From: CALGLS01 sp047626155
GTDB taxonomy: Bacteria > Bacteroidota > Bacteroidia > Chitinophagales > Saprospiraceae
Direction of reading: 5' to 3'
Assembly (NCBI GenBank): GCA_047626155.1
Contig: JBLHRR010000086.1
Span: 1 to 22,815 of the forward strand
DNA length: 22,815 nucleotides
Both the position numbers and the translations under genes were made by a program. A model generated the notes under the pieces. The model ran no database searches and was not told where the DNA came from. It saw nothing but the letters and a program-made list of their open reading frames with translations. Below, in pieces: positions 1-8,689 of the stretch (position 1 is the first letter of the stretch; each line of letters opens with the position of its first letter).

Positions 1-1
1 T

Positions 2-451
2 GATAGTCGAGAAGGAGTGAACGATCCTATGAGCTGGTGTAAGGGCGCGCAGTACTGGGCTAAGAATCATCATGTACCAAATTATACTGCTCAGTTTGGA
101 ATTCTACTCGATATGGTTGGTGGTAAAGATGCTCGCTTTAGAAAAGAAGGAGTATCTATGCATTTCGCTCCTACTATTATGGATAAGGTTTGGAAGCTTG
201 GTCAGAATATGGGTTATGGGGATTTCTTTTTGAATGATCTAACTTATCCTATTACGGATGATCATCGTTTTGTGAATGAACTTAGTGATGTGCGTATGAT
301 TGACATCATCAATAAACCTACGGATACTACTTTTGTAGCGCACTGGCATACGCAGCAAGATGATATGAGTGGGATTGATAAAGAGACCTTGCATGCGGTG
401 GGGCAGACGGTGTTGGCGGTTTGTTATCGGTTTTCGGATGGGAGTTTTTAG
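2..451 (+). CDS. M28-family peptidase / glutaminyl-cyclase-like protein, C-terminal part
   Basis: The gene runs in from the left edge: the frame is open from base 2 and ends at TAG 449-451, so the GTG at 17 is not the real start. The visible 149 residues carry the hallmarks of the second half of an M28 zinc hydrolase of the glutaminyl-cyclase type. These are a WCxGxQYWAKN-like segment (SWCKGAQYWAKN), the core strand ILLDMVGGKDARF, a DDH segment (ITDDHRF) and a WHTxxDDxxxID motif near the end, whose His (codon 347-349) is the usual last zinc ligand. Family members are exported aminopeptidases or enzymes that cyclise N-terminal Gln to pyroglutamate; which activity applies cannot be decided here because the first zinc ligands and any signal peptide lie outside the window. 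The stop overlaps that of the convergent gene at 448. Confidence 0.85.
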   Translation, partial: DSREGVNDPMSWCKGAQYWAKNHHVPNYTAQFGILLDMVGGKDARFRKEGVSMHFAPTIMDKVWKLGQNMGYGDFFLNDLTYPITDDHRFVNELSDVRMIDIINKPTDTTFVAHWHTQQDDMSGIDKETLHAVGQTVLAVCYRFSDGSF

Positions 452-1767
452 TCTCTTGTGCTAACCACAATTTTTTGGGTATAAGTACACTTAGCAGAAG
501 ATACTATAACAATATATACCCCTGACGACAATACCTTTTCAAGTTCTAATAAGATGGCACTGTTGTTTTCTTCTACAAAATCAAATAATAGCCTTCCAGA
601 TATATCATAAATCTCAACCCTGTCAATAGGCAATAATTTAGTATCAATATTAAAGGTTCCTCTATTTGGGTTGGGGTAAATTACAATGTAGTCTTCCAGA
701 TAATTAATAGCAATAGTATCGAAAAATATACAATTTTCCTTTTCTACTATAATCGAATAGTCACCCGATTGCTTCGCCACCAAGATGCTATCTGTGGTAG
801 ATCCATTACTCCATTTATAGGATGCTCCTGGTAAATCCGCGAATACGACCACTTCTTCTCCAATACACAACACCGTGTCTTCTCCCAAATATAATTGCGG
901 AATCTGTAGTACATTAATTGTATCTGAAACACTACATCCTCCTGCTGAAATTTCTACCCAATATTTACCGGTTTTCTCAATTTCAAACGTTGTCAAAATA
1001 GAACCATCAGACCATAAGTAGCTTGCCTCTGGCGTTGTTACATCAAGGTTCAATATTTCTTGTCCACACAATACAGTATCTGTTAAATTAAGACAAATAG
1101 GAATTGGGCATTTTTCAACGACAACTTGATCGATAAAGAAATAAGCTGCTTTTTCACCTGGCCCTGACTCTTTAAAGGAACTCTCTTCGTCTGGTGTAAA
1201 GTTTCCAATCACTAAATACGTTTCGCCACCTTCTGCTTTATAATGTCCGGATATCTCATGCCAACTGGTTACATCCGATATAAAGTTGCCCTCTGGGTTT
1301 TTAATCGCGGGTGTTAACTGATAAAAAAAAGCTACTTCGTCAATAGGTTCAACATTTGAGAAAGCAAGTCCTATATCATCTGTTACATATTTAGGTGCTT
1401 CGCTTGGACTTACCCAAAAAGAAATGTAATACAGTTCTCCTGCTTCTAAGGTATCGGTAAGTTTGGTGTAAATGAATTCATGCCATTCCTCTTCTCTAAA
1501 ATCAAAGGCTCTTATTCCCGCCATGGCTTGCCCTTCTAAAGGCGGTTGATAACCAAAAGATGGCACATCCATCCCTGCAGCCCCGAAGCCCATGAAATGT
1601 ATATCACAGGTCAAATATCCCCCCCAATCAATAACACCCATAGCAAAACCTCCTTGCCAACCTGTCTTTTCAATCTCCTCAAAACTAGGGTTGAGGACTA
1701 GGTTCTGACCTTTTAATAAAGGAATACCTAACAAGATTAAACACAGCAATGATATCCAAATTTTCAT
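448..1767 (-). CDS. T9SS-exported multidomain surface/secreted protein
   Basis: A 439-residue protein with an N-terminal signal peptide (about residues 1-20, ending LLKG before QN). A globular domain follows (about 22-219), opening with NLVLNPSFEE and closing with FFIDQVVVEKC, like the carbohydrate-binding-type jelly-roll domains common at the N-terminus of Bacteroidota secreted proteins. Next are two Ig/PKD-like repeats (about 229-285 and 292-355, each with a YxWSxGS core: SYLWSDGS, SYKWSNGS), and last a type IX secretion C-terminal domain (about 363-439, YPNPNRGTFNI, then YDISGRLL and SGVYIV). Such CTDs direct passage through the outer membrane by the Por/T9SS machinery and are usually cleaved. 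The ligand is unknown. It is the last gene of a leftward block, 45 bp behind the gene at 1813, and shares the NPSFE-to-FIDQV layout with that paralogue. Confidence 0.85.
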   Translation of the reverse strand: MKIWISLLCLILLGIPLLKGQNLVLNPSFEEIEKTGWQGGFAMGVIDWGGYLTCDIHFMGFGAAGMDVPSFGYQPPLEGQAMAGIRAFDFREEEWHEFIYTKLTDTLEAGELYYISFWVSPSEAPKYVTDDIGLAFSNVEPIDEVAFFYQLTPAIKNPEGNFISDVTSWHEISGHYKAEGGETYLVIGNFTPDEESSFKESGPGEKAAYFFIDQVVVEKCPIPICLNLTDTVLCGQEILNLDVTTPEASYLWSDGSILTTFEIEKTGKYWVEISAGGCSVSDTINVLQIPQLYLGEDTVLCIGEEVVVFADLPGASYKWSNGSTTDSILVAKQSGDYSIIVEKENCIFFDTIAINYLEDYIVIYPNPNRGTFNIDTKLLPIDRVEIYDISGRLLFDFVEENNSAILLELEKVLSSGVYIVIVSSAKCTYTQKIVVSTRD

Positions 1768-1812
1768 AACCTAAAATTTAGTGGGAACCTTCTCTTCAAA
1801 TATATTTAGCCT

Positions 1813-2814
1813 TTATTTCCTAATAAACTTCTGAACAAACCTCCCTTCCTCATTTTCAACAATCAAAATATAAAGCCCTGCCGAAAGCTGGCTTACATTC
1901 GCTTCATAGGAAGTTAAGCTCCCTTCTACCTTTTCGGAATAAACCAAATGACCTGATGTATTGTAGATTAAAATAGTGGCATTTGATAAGGGCTTTCCTT
2001 TTTTAGTAATGTGTAATAATTTCCCTACAGAAGGGTTCGGGTAGAGGTAGACATCGCTTTGATTGGAGGCTAAGTCATTTGTAGCGGTGGAGATAGAGCA
2101 GTCGTCTCCTTGTTTGATGAGGCAGACTTCGTCTATGTAATAATAAGCACTACCAGCAACCGTATAATCCTCAAATTGCTGAATCGTAGTATTGTCGTCA
2201 TTCCTAAAATTGCCAAAAGCAATGTATTTAAAATTATCCTCTGCTATAAATGTAAAAGTATTTTGCACCCAATCATTGCTGTAAAGTATTTCAGGAAGCT
2301 CTAAAAGAGGATCAAGGGAAATAGGCCCTTTACCTAATTGCACAAGTTCATTCGTAGTAAAGTGGATACCTAAATTACTTGACCCATAGCCTCCATAACG
2401 AATATCATCCTCACCGTTTGAGGTATAGAAAGAAAGTTCATAAGTCATTCCTATTTCCATTACTTCCGATAACTCTATCGAGATGTACTCTCTTAGTTCA
2501 GGTGTATTCTCGCGCCATATGACTTGGCCTATTATGCCTCTTCCTTCATATGGGCTTACCTTTGACAAGCCACTATTAGGAAGCGAGGCTGGATGTTCTC
2601 CATCCATATGAAGATAGTCTGGTGATCCATAACTAGCTGTATCATATTCACAAATACCATTCAGGTTGTTCCATTTTTTTACCGCGCACCATTCTCCCGC
2701 TCTTGTCGGCAATACATGATAACTCTCAAAACCTGAATTTGGAATCAGGTTTTGAGCAGTTATTGTATTAGATAATAGAATGGTCGATACGATAAGAAGT
2801 ATAGAGTTTTTCAT
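1813..2814 (-). CDS. T9SS-exported protein with N-terminal NPSFE-type domain
   Basis: A 333-residue protein: signal peptide (residues 1-20, NTITA before QN), one N-terminal beta-rich domain (about 22-238, from NLIPNSGFE to YYYIDEVCL), a short acidic/Asn-rich linker, and a T9SS sorting domain (about 256-333, LYPNPSVGKLLHI ... YNTSGHLVY ... LSAGLYILIV ... KFIRK). It lacks the Ig-like repeats of the downstream gene. The YYYIDEVCLIKQGD segment and the FTFIAEDNFKYI segment are nearly identical to those in the decayed gene immediately upstream, showing a local tandem duplication. Only 8 bp separate it from that pseudogene, so the three are probably co-transcribed leftward (inference). The binding target of the N-terminal domain cannot be told from sequence. 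Confidence 0.85.
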   Translation of the reverse strand: MKNSILLIVSTILLSNTITAQNLIPNSGFESYHVLPTRAGEWCAVKKWNNLNGICEYDTASYGSPDYLHMDGEHPASLPNSGLSKVSPYEGRGIIGQVIWRENTPELREYISIELSEVMEIGMTYELSFYTSNGEDDIRYGGYGSSNLGIHFTTNELVQLGKGPISLDPLLELPEILYSNDWVQNTFTFIAEDNFKYIAFGNFRNDDNTTIQQFEDYTVAGSAYYYIDEVCLIKQGDDCSISTATNDLASNQSDVYLYPNPSVGKLLHITKKGKPLSNATILIYNTSGHLVYSEKVEGSLTSYEANVSQLSAGLYILIVENEEGRFVQKFIRK

Positions 2815-2822
2815 ACTTGATT

Positions 2823-3510
2823 TTAGTGCTTAATTATTTTTCGAACCTGACGATCATCTTGTGTACTAATGGTTAGATAATACAGTCCCCTTGCTAAACT
2901 TGAAATGTCTATTACATGTTGCCCCACATTCTCTTGAAGCGTAGTGTTATAAACATTGACCCCCTTCGCATCGTGCATATCTAAAATGATATTACCTTCA
3001 TCATTTCCAATTATATCTATATTAAAAATACCGTTACTGCTGGGGTTTGGGTAGATTTCGATGTATTGCTGTCGTGAGAATTGTACGTTTGTAAACGTAG
3101 AGATCGAACAATTATCGCCTTGTTTGACTAGGCAAACCTCGTCTATGTAATAATACACCGCTCCTGCTACTATATAATCATCAAATTGTTGAATTTCAGA
3201 ATCCGCATCATCTTTAAAATTACCAATAGAAATGTATTTAAAATTATCCTCTGCAATAAATGTAAAATTACTTTTCATCCAGTTATTACTATAAAGAGAT
3301 TCTGTAACCTCTAAAGAAGGACTGAGAAGAATAGGATTAATATTAAGTTGTGTAAGTTGATCTGTAGTAAAATGGTTACATACCGATTGAGACTTTTTTA
3401 TCTGTCCATGTGTCTGTGCTGCTGTTATTCCAGTTTTGAGAATACAATAAATTAGAAGTCATTAGGAATGACAATAATATTACAAATTGATTAAATGTTT
3501 TAAATTTCAT
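2823..3510 (-). pseudogene. Decayed T9SS-exported paralogue (internal deletion plus frameshift)
   Basis: The open frame from 3278 down to 2823 (151 codons) begins inside a domain and has no signal peptide. It ends in a T9SS sorting domain (YPNPSSNGIFNI ... LARGLYYLTI). Upstream in the same frame, homology to the gene at 1813 continues past its first ATG (HFTTDQLTQL matching HFTTNELVQL; SLYSNNWM matching ILYSNDWV). Further upstream, in a different frame, an ATG at 3510 starts a 44-codon reading frame with a clean signal peptide (MKFKTFNQFVILLSF ... LLYSQN) that stops at 3376-3378. Against the intact paralogue, about 100 codons are missing between signal peptide and HFTT, and the two parts are out of frame; a run of six A (minus strand) lies near the junction. 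I read this as one broken gene rather than a 151-codon protein. Confidence 0.82.
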
Positions 3511-4060
3511 AATTGATCTTTTACGGTTAAGAGATAGTTTTAGTGCTGATAAGTAGTGTGTACTACAAATATTATTACGTTTATACAGAATAGTCGATTA
3601 TTATAGAATAGCAGTTTATTAGTTTATTTTAGCCTTTGTCGTTCCGAATGTAATGTGCGTATTATAGTTCTAATTTCTATCTATAGATTATTAGCAATGC
3701 TTTTATAATCCAAGATTTGAGTAGCAGTCATTCGTTTTCTATTCTAAGATATTCCAAAGGTGAAAAAAAACCCCAACCTAATTTTTTATACTATATTTCT
3801 GTAATCACGCAAACTTTAACACTAGTTAATGTTTATTTTATCAAAACAAACAATGCTTTTACAAAACGAACACATAGAATAAACACATACTGTTAGAAGT
3901 CGTATTTGAAAAAGCCTGTCAACTTCTATTTTCTCAAAACCCTTTTCTTTAAAATCTAACATAACCTACATTTGTTACATTTCAATATTATCGCTACTTT
4001 CAAGGCTTTTAATACATCGTCATCTTTAAGAATGACACCGCGCATATTAAAAAAGCAATT
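3511..4060. other. 550-bp AT-rich intergenic region between divergent units
   Basis: The region separates the leftward T9SS block from the rightward aldehyde dehydrogenase. I see no convincing reading frame (the minus-strand frame from 4201 to 3956 mostly covers dehydrogenase coding sequence), no strong hairpin and no tRNA. It should hold the promoters of both units. The best match to a Bacteroidota -7 element is TACATTTG at 3967-3974 on the plus strand. A good minus-strand CAAAnnTA match ahead of the T9SS block was not found. Confidence 0.6.
3967..3974 (+). promoter_or_regulatory. Possible -7 element for the aldehyde dehydrogenase
   Basis: TACATTTG fits the Bacteroidota -7 consensus TAnnTTTG exactly and would start a transcript near 3981, giving a leader of about 80 bases before the ATG at 4061. 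There is no TTG at the expected -33 distance (the sequence there is T-rich, CCTTTTCTTT), so the call is weak. Confidence 0.25.
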
Positions 4061-5509
4061 ATGACTACCGACAAATACATCAAAAATTATATAGACGGCG
4101 CACTCCTCCCGCCCGCCTCCGGTGAATATTTCGACAACTACAATCCCGCTACCGGAAAGGTCTACTCCCAAATTCCAGACAGCGAATCTAAGGATGTCCA
4201 ACTAGCCGTTGAAGCAGCCGAACGAGCTTTTCCAATCTGGTCAAAAACCGACGTGGATACTCGCTTTCGAATACTCACTCGCTTATCGGATATCATAGAA
4301 CAAAACCTAGAGGCTTTCGCTGCCGCAGAATCTGTCGACTCCGGCAAGCCCATCAAGACTTCTTCTACGATTGATATTCCAAGATCACATCAGAACATCC
4401 GCTTTTTCGCCACAGCGATTTTGCACTTTGCTTCTGAGTCTCACAAAATGTCAGGCGCCATCAATTTTACTTTGCGGCAGCCCATTGGTATTGTCGGTTG
4501 TATTTCGCCTTGGAATCTTCCTTTGTATTTATTCACTTGGAAAATCGCCCCTGCGCTAGCTGCCGGTAACTGTGTAGTGGCCAAGCCATCAGAGATGACG
4601 CCAATGACTGCCTATCTGCTTTCCAAAGCTTGTATGGAGGCTGGTTTGCCAAAAGGTGTACTCAATATCATTCATGGTCTCGGACCAAAGGCTGGCCAAG
4701 CCATTGTGGAGCATCCAAAAATAAAAGCCATTTCTTTTACCGGAGGAACCAACACTGGGCAAAAGATTATTCAAACGGCAGGGCCGATGTTCAAAAAGCT
4801 TTCGCTCGAACTTGGTGGTAAGAATCCTAACATTATATTTGCAGATTGTGATTTTGACAAAATGATTCTGGGAACTTTGCGTTCTTCTTTTACCAACAAT
4901 GGTCAGGTTTGCTTATGTGGTTCCCGAATTTATGTGGAGCGTCCCATTTATGAGAAGTTCAAAAAGGAATTTGTAAAACGGACGCAGTTTTTGAAAGTGG
5001 GGGATCCTTTTTCAGAATTGTCTGATCAGGGAGCGATGGTGTCCAAAGACCATATGGAAAAGGTGATGAGCTATGTTGCATTGGCGGAAGTGGAAGGAGG
5101 AACTATCTTATGTGGCGGAAAGCAACTTAAGTTGAAAGGCGAATTGGAAAATGGTTATTATTTGCAACCAACCATTATTGAAGGTTTGGCACCAAGCTGT
5201 AGAACCAATCAGGAAGAAATATTTGGACCAGTGGTGACTATTACTCCATTCGATACAGAGGAGGAAGTTTTGGAATATGCCAATGGTACTGTTTATGGCT
5301 TATCTGCTACCGTTTGGACTCAAGACATTAGTAGAGCCAACCGATTAGCTGAACAATTACAGGCAGGAGTCGTATGGGTAAACTGCTGGTTGATGCGTGA
5401 TTTGCGAACTCCTTTTGGAGGCGTTAAAAACTCTGGCGTTGGGCGAGAAGGTGGATTAGAGGCTTTACGCTTTTTTACGGAGACTAAAAATGTTTGTATT
5501 AAATACTAG
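4061..5509 (+). CDS. NAD(P)-dependent aldehyde dehydrogenase, muconic-semialdehyde (ALDH8A1/XylG-like) type
   Basis: Full-length ALDH (482 residues) with no signal peptide, so cytoplasmic. Catalytic features are present: Asn152 in SPWNLP, general base Glu250 in LELGGKN, nucleophile Cys284 in GQVCLCGSR, the cofactor loop SFTGGTNTG (225-233) and EEIFGP (385-390). The C-terminal segment NCWLMRDLRTPFGGVKNSG (441-459), with two Arg residues, resembles the substrate-binding region of 2-hydroxymuconic and 2-aminomuconic semialdehyde dehydrogenases (XylG/DmpC, human ALDH8A1) more than that of betaine-aldehyde or acetaldehyde enzymes. That suggests a dicarboxylic semialdehyde substrate, as in kynurenine or catechol meta-cleavage breakdown. 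No partner genes of those pathways lie in the window, so the substrate is inferred from the motif alone. The ATG at 4061 gives the normal family N-terminus. Confidence 0.88.
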   Translation: MTTDKYIKNYIDGALLPPASGEYFDNYNPATGKVYSQIPDSESKDVQLAVEAAERAFPIWSKTDVDTRFRILTRLSDIIEQNLEAFAAAESVDSGKPIKTSSTIDIPRSHQNIRFFATAILHFASESHKMSGAINFTLRQPIGIVGCISPWNLPLYLFTWKIAPALAAGNCVVAKPSEMTPMTAYLLSKACMEAGLPKGVLNIIHGLGPKAGQAIVEHPKIKAISFTGGTNTGQKIIQTAGPMFKKLSLELGGKNPNIIFADCDFDKMILGTLRSSFTNNGQVCLCGSRIYVERPIYEKFKKEFVKRTQFLKVGDPFSELSDQGAMVSKDHMEKVMSYVALAEVEGGTILCGGKQLKLKGELENGYYLQPTIIEGLAPSCRTNQEEIFGPVVTITPFDTEEEVLEYANGTVYGLSATVWTQDISRANRLAEQLQAGVVWVNCWLMRDLRTPFGGVKNSGVGREGGLEALRFFTETKNVCIKY

Positions 5510-5510
5510 A

Positions 5511-5547
5511 CGGTGGTGCGGTGGACGGTTGTACGGTTTACGGCGGA
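5511..5547. repeat. Degenerate 7-8 bp tandem repeat (CGGTKGA-like)
   Basis: Directly after the dehydrogenase stop, CGGT recurs at 5511, 5519, 5526 and 5534, followed by CGGC at 5541: alternate steps of 8 and 7 bp, about 15 bp per pair. Units read CGGTGGTG, CGGTGGA, CGGTTGTA, CGGTTTA, CGGCGGA. The tract is clearly richer in GC than its surroundings. It looks like a degenerate heptamer-type tandem repeat; its function is unknown. Confidence 0.6.
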
Positions 5548-5609
5548 CGTACCAATTTATTTAGAATAAACACTGTTAATTGATTTTCCCTTATGATGTA
5601 AATTAAGTC

Positions 5610-5632
5610 GGCGTTCCGCCAATTGTTTTTTT
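5610..5632 (+). terminator. Weak candidate terminator after the aldehyde dehydrogenase
   Basis: A short GGCG-TTC-CGCC hairpin (5610-5620) is followed after five bases by a run of seven T (5626-5632). The stem is only 4 bp, so this is a low-confidence intrinsic terminator, but it lies where one is expected, about 100 bp past the stop codon and before the next gene. Confidence 0.25.
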
Positions 5633-5737
5633 ACACTACCGACTACGCGGGTAGGCAGGCGCAAAGGTTTGCAACGTTGAGCTTATGGTAAGCGCTTTTA
5701 TTTCTTTTTTCTGAAACACAATTAAAATAGATACTCC

Positions 5738-8680
5738 TTGAAAATTTCAATCCTTTCTGTCTTTCTTATCTTTTTATTTTCGACGACTAACGTAAGTCAT
5801 AACAATAATTCTACATCGGCAGTAAGTATTGCTTTAGAAAAAGAAACCGAATGGGTGAATCAGCAATTCGATGCGATGTCTGAAGACGAACGAATCGGAC
5901 AACTCTTTATGATTCGAGCGCATTCGGATTTGGGTCCTGATCATATTGCTAAAGTAAAAAAACTCATAAAAGAATTTCATGTCGGTGGGCTTTGTTTCTT
6001 TCAGGGAACGCCGGAGAAGCAAGCAGAATTGACGAATCAATATCAACGTCTTGCGACTAAGGTTCCTTTAATGATTGCCATGGATGCAGAGTGGGGCTTG
6101 GGGATGCGTTTGAAAAGTAGCACCATTAGTTTTCCGAGACATTTAACACTAGGGGCGATTCAGGATAATCGTTTGATTTATGATATGGGAAGAGAGGTGG
6201 CTCATCAGTGCAGACGCCTTGGGGTACATATCAACTTTGCTCCGGTAGCTGATGTCAATAACAACCCAGAGAACCCTGTAATCAATACCCGTTCCTTTGG
6301 CGAAGATCGTTATAACGTGGCCGTCAAAAGTTACATGTATACCCTCGGTATGCAGGATGCCAATCTAATGGCTTGCGCCAAACACTTTCCCGGACACGGA
6401 GATACAGATACGGATTCTCATTATGATCTTCCTATCATCGAACACGATATGAACCGATTGGATAGTATCGAATTATTCCCTTTCAAGGTGCTGGCAGAGC
6501 ATGGCATACAAAGCATGATGGTCGCTCATCTTCATGTACCTGCTATTGACAATACCCATAACCGACCAACAACACTTTCTCCAAAAGCAGTAAATGACTT
6601 ATTGAAAACCAAACTGGGTTTTGATGGCTTAATTTTTACCGACGGACTCGGAATGAAGGGGGTGACCAAACATTATAAAAATGGAGAAGTAGAAGCAAAG
6701 GCACTCGCATCCGGGAATGATGTTTTATTGTTACCACAAGATGTAGCCGCAGCTGCAAAAATCATCAAACAATACTTAGTAGCGGGCAAGATTGATCAGA
6801 AAAAATTAAATGCAAGTGTTAAAAAGGTGCTTCAGGCAAAATACCGACTAGGGATAACAGAGCCACAAAGAGTAGAGACTAAGAACCTACGAAGCGATCT
6901 TAATAATGCTAAAGCATTGTTATTGAAAAAGAAGTTATTCCAAAATGCATTGACATTGGTTCGGGACAATCATAAAGTCATTCCATTTAAAGAAATTGAA
7001 AATACGAAAATAGCCTCTCTAGCTTTAGGTTCAAAAAGCAGAACTCCTTTTCAGAATAGCCTGAGTAAAATGACTGCTATTGATTTTGTAAACACGGGGA
7101 AAAACATTTCCAGTGCTAAGATACAATCCATTGTCAATCGCTTAGGAAGCAAAAAAGTTGTCATCATTAGTTTGCATGATATGAGTAGTTATGCCAGTAA
7201 AGATTTTGGTATTACAAAAAGTCAGAAAGATTTGATTGCGCAGTTAAATGCAAAAACCGAAGTTATTCTAACTGTATTTGGCAATCCTTATTCCTTGAAA
7301 TATTTCGACAATGTAAACACCTTGTTAAATGCATATAGTGAAGATCCCATGGCACAGGATGCTGCCGCTCAGGCCATTTTTGGTGTCTTTCCTATTCGTG
7401 GAAAATTACCGGTGACGGCTACCCCAAAAAGTAAATTCAATGACGGTTTGAGCACCGCTGCTGTTTTTCGTTTGGGCTATGATGTTCCGGAGAGTGTTGG
7501 CATAAATGGCTTGGCTTTAGAATTGGGAATCGACTCTTTAGCTCAGTTAGCTATTGAGGAAAAAGCAACCCCCGGTTGTGTTATTTTGGTTGCTAAAGAT
7601 GGCAAAGTTGTTTTTAATAAAGCTTATGGTCATCATACTTATGCTAAGAAAAAGAAAACCACTACTTCCGATATTTTTGATCTGGCTTCCATTACTAAAA
7701 TAGCAGCTACCACACTGTCTATAATGAAACTTCATGAAGCGGGCCTTATCAATATCAACCAAGCCATTAGTAATTATTTGCCAGAGTTGAAAGGAACCAA
7801 CAAAGCAGACATGACCATCAATGATATTATGGCTCATCGTGCTGGCCTTATTCCATGGATTCCATTTTATGAACAAACCGTTACGGAAGGTAAAAGGCCT
7901 AAGCCCTCTCCTAAATACTACAGAAAAAAAAGGAATGAGCAATTTAATACTCTGGTGACTGGCCAGCTATTTATGCTCAGTAGTTTTGAGGGAGAAATAA
8001 GAAAGCAAATTCTGGAATCTGATTTGCGAGCGAACCGTGATTATAAATATAGTGACCTGGGGTTTTACATCCTTGCCGATCTGGTACAACGCGTCAGCGG
8101 AAAACCAATCAACCAATATGTGGATGAACATTTTTATAAACCCATGGGGCTGATCAACACTACTTATTTGCCTAAAGAAAAATTTTCAAAATCTATTATT
8201 GTTCCAACGGAAGAAGATAAGTATTTCCGCAAGCAACGGATACAAGGTGATGTGCATGATATGGGCGCAGCAATGTTGGGTGGTGTAAGTGGTCATGCTG
8301 GTTTGTTTTCTACTGCTACAGATTTGGTTACGATTATGCAAATGTTATTGAATGATGGTTATTATGGTGGACGTCAATACTTGCAATCCACTACGGTTCG
8401 TACTTTTACCAACAGACACAACAGCTGTACCCGTAGAGGAATTGGTTTTGACTTAAAAGAATTAAATGCCTCCAAAAGTCAGAACATGTGTCCTGAAGCT
8501 TCAGATAATACCTTCGGACATTTGGGTTTTACTGGCACTAGTACTTGGGCCGATCCGGATAATAATTTAATCTTTGTATTTTTGTCGAATCGGACTTATC
8601 CGAATATGAAAAATTTCAAACTCAACAAGATAGATATTCGGCCACGTATGCAATCGGTTGCTTACAAAGCCATGCAGTAA
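5738..8680 (+). CDS. Glycoside hydrolase family 3 (NagZ-like) fused to a class-C beta-lactamase-like serine hydrolase
   Basis: A 980-residue exported protein. The start is TTG at 5738: it opens directly into a signal peptide (MKISILSVFLIFLFS), an in-frame stop lies at 5723-5725, and the next in-frame ATG would remove the signal. Residues about 40-370 form a GH3 catalytic domain with the beta-N-acetylglucosaminidase signature KHFPGHGDTDTDSH (215-228; the Asp226/His228 pair acts as the acid/base element in NagZ) and the nucleophile Asp302 in IFTDGLGMKG. Residues about 390-590 resemble the C-terminal GH3 alpha/beta sandwich. Residues about 600-970 are a serine hydrolase of the class-C beta-lactamase/DD-peptidase fold: SITK (Ser651, Lys654), YSD (771-773) and HLG (928-930). 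The fusion recurs in Bacteroidota; both halves point to peptidoglycan or muropeptide processing in the periplasm (inference). The LolC/E-like gene starts 9 bp downstream. Confidence 0.9.
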   Translation: MKISILSVFLIFLFSTTNVSHNNNSTSAVSIALEKETEWVNQQFDAMSEDERIGQLFMIRAHSDLGPDHIAKVKKLIKEFHVGGLCFFQGTPEKQAELTNQYQRLATKVPLMIAMDAEWGLGMRLKSSTISFPRHLTLGAIQDNRLIYDMGREVAHQCRRLGVHINFAPVADVNNNPENPVINTRSFGEDRYNVAVKSYMYTLGMQDANLMACAKHFPGHGDTDTDSHYDLPIIEHDMNRLDSIELFPFKVLAEHGIQSMMVAHLHVPAIDNTHNRPTTLSPKAVNDLLKTKLGFDGLIFTDGLGMKGVTKHYKNGEVEAKALASGNDVLLLPQDVAAAAKIIKQYLVAGKIDQKKLNASVKKVLQAKYRLGITEPQRVETKNLRSDLNNAKALLLKKKLFQNALTLVRDNHKVIPFKEIENTKIASLALGSKSRTPFQNSLSKMTAIDFVNTGKNISSAKIQSIVNRLGSKKVVIISLHDMSSYASKDFGITKSQKDLIAQLNAKTEVILTVFGNPYSLKYFDNVNTLLNAYSEDPMAQDAAAQAIFGVFPIRGKLPVTATPKSKFNDGLSTAAVFRLGYDVPESVGINGLALELGIDSLAQLAIEEKATPGCVILVAKDGKVVFNKAYGHHTYAKKKKTTTSDIFDLASITKIAATTLSIMKLHEAGLININQAISNYLPELKGTNKADMTINDIMAHRAGLIPWIPFYEQTVTEGKRPKPSPKYYRKKRNEQFNTLVTGQLFMLSSFEGEIRKQILESDLRANRDYKYSDLGFYILADLVQRVSGKPINQYVDEHFYKPMGLINTTYLPKEKFSKSIIVPTEEDKYFRKQRIQGDVHDMGAAMLGGVSGHAGLFSTATDLVTIMQMLLNDGYYGGRQYLQSTTVRTFTNRHNSCTRRGIGFDLKELNASKSQNMCPEASDNTFGHLGFTGTSTWADPDNNLIFVFLSNRTYPNMKNFKLNKIDIRPRMQSVAYKAMQ

Positions 8681-8689
8681 TCATACACT

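Noticed and set aside
2823..3278. Treating the 151-codon frame as an intact small secreted protein
   Set aside because: It has no signal peptide from its own ATG, and homology to the neighbouring gene continues upstream of it and into another frame.
3956..4201. 81-codon minus-strand reading frame across the start of the aldehyde dehydrogenase
   Set aside because: Most of it is the antisense of dehydrogenase coding sequence; nothing protein-like in the remainder.
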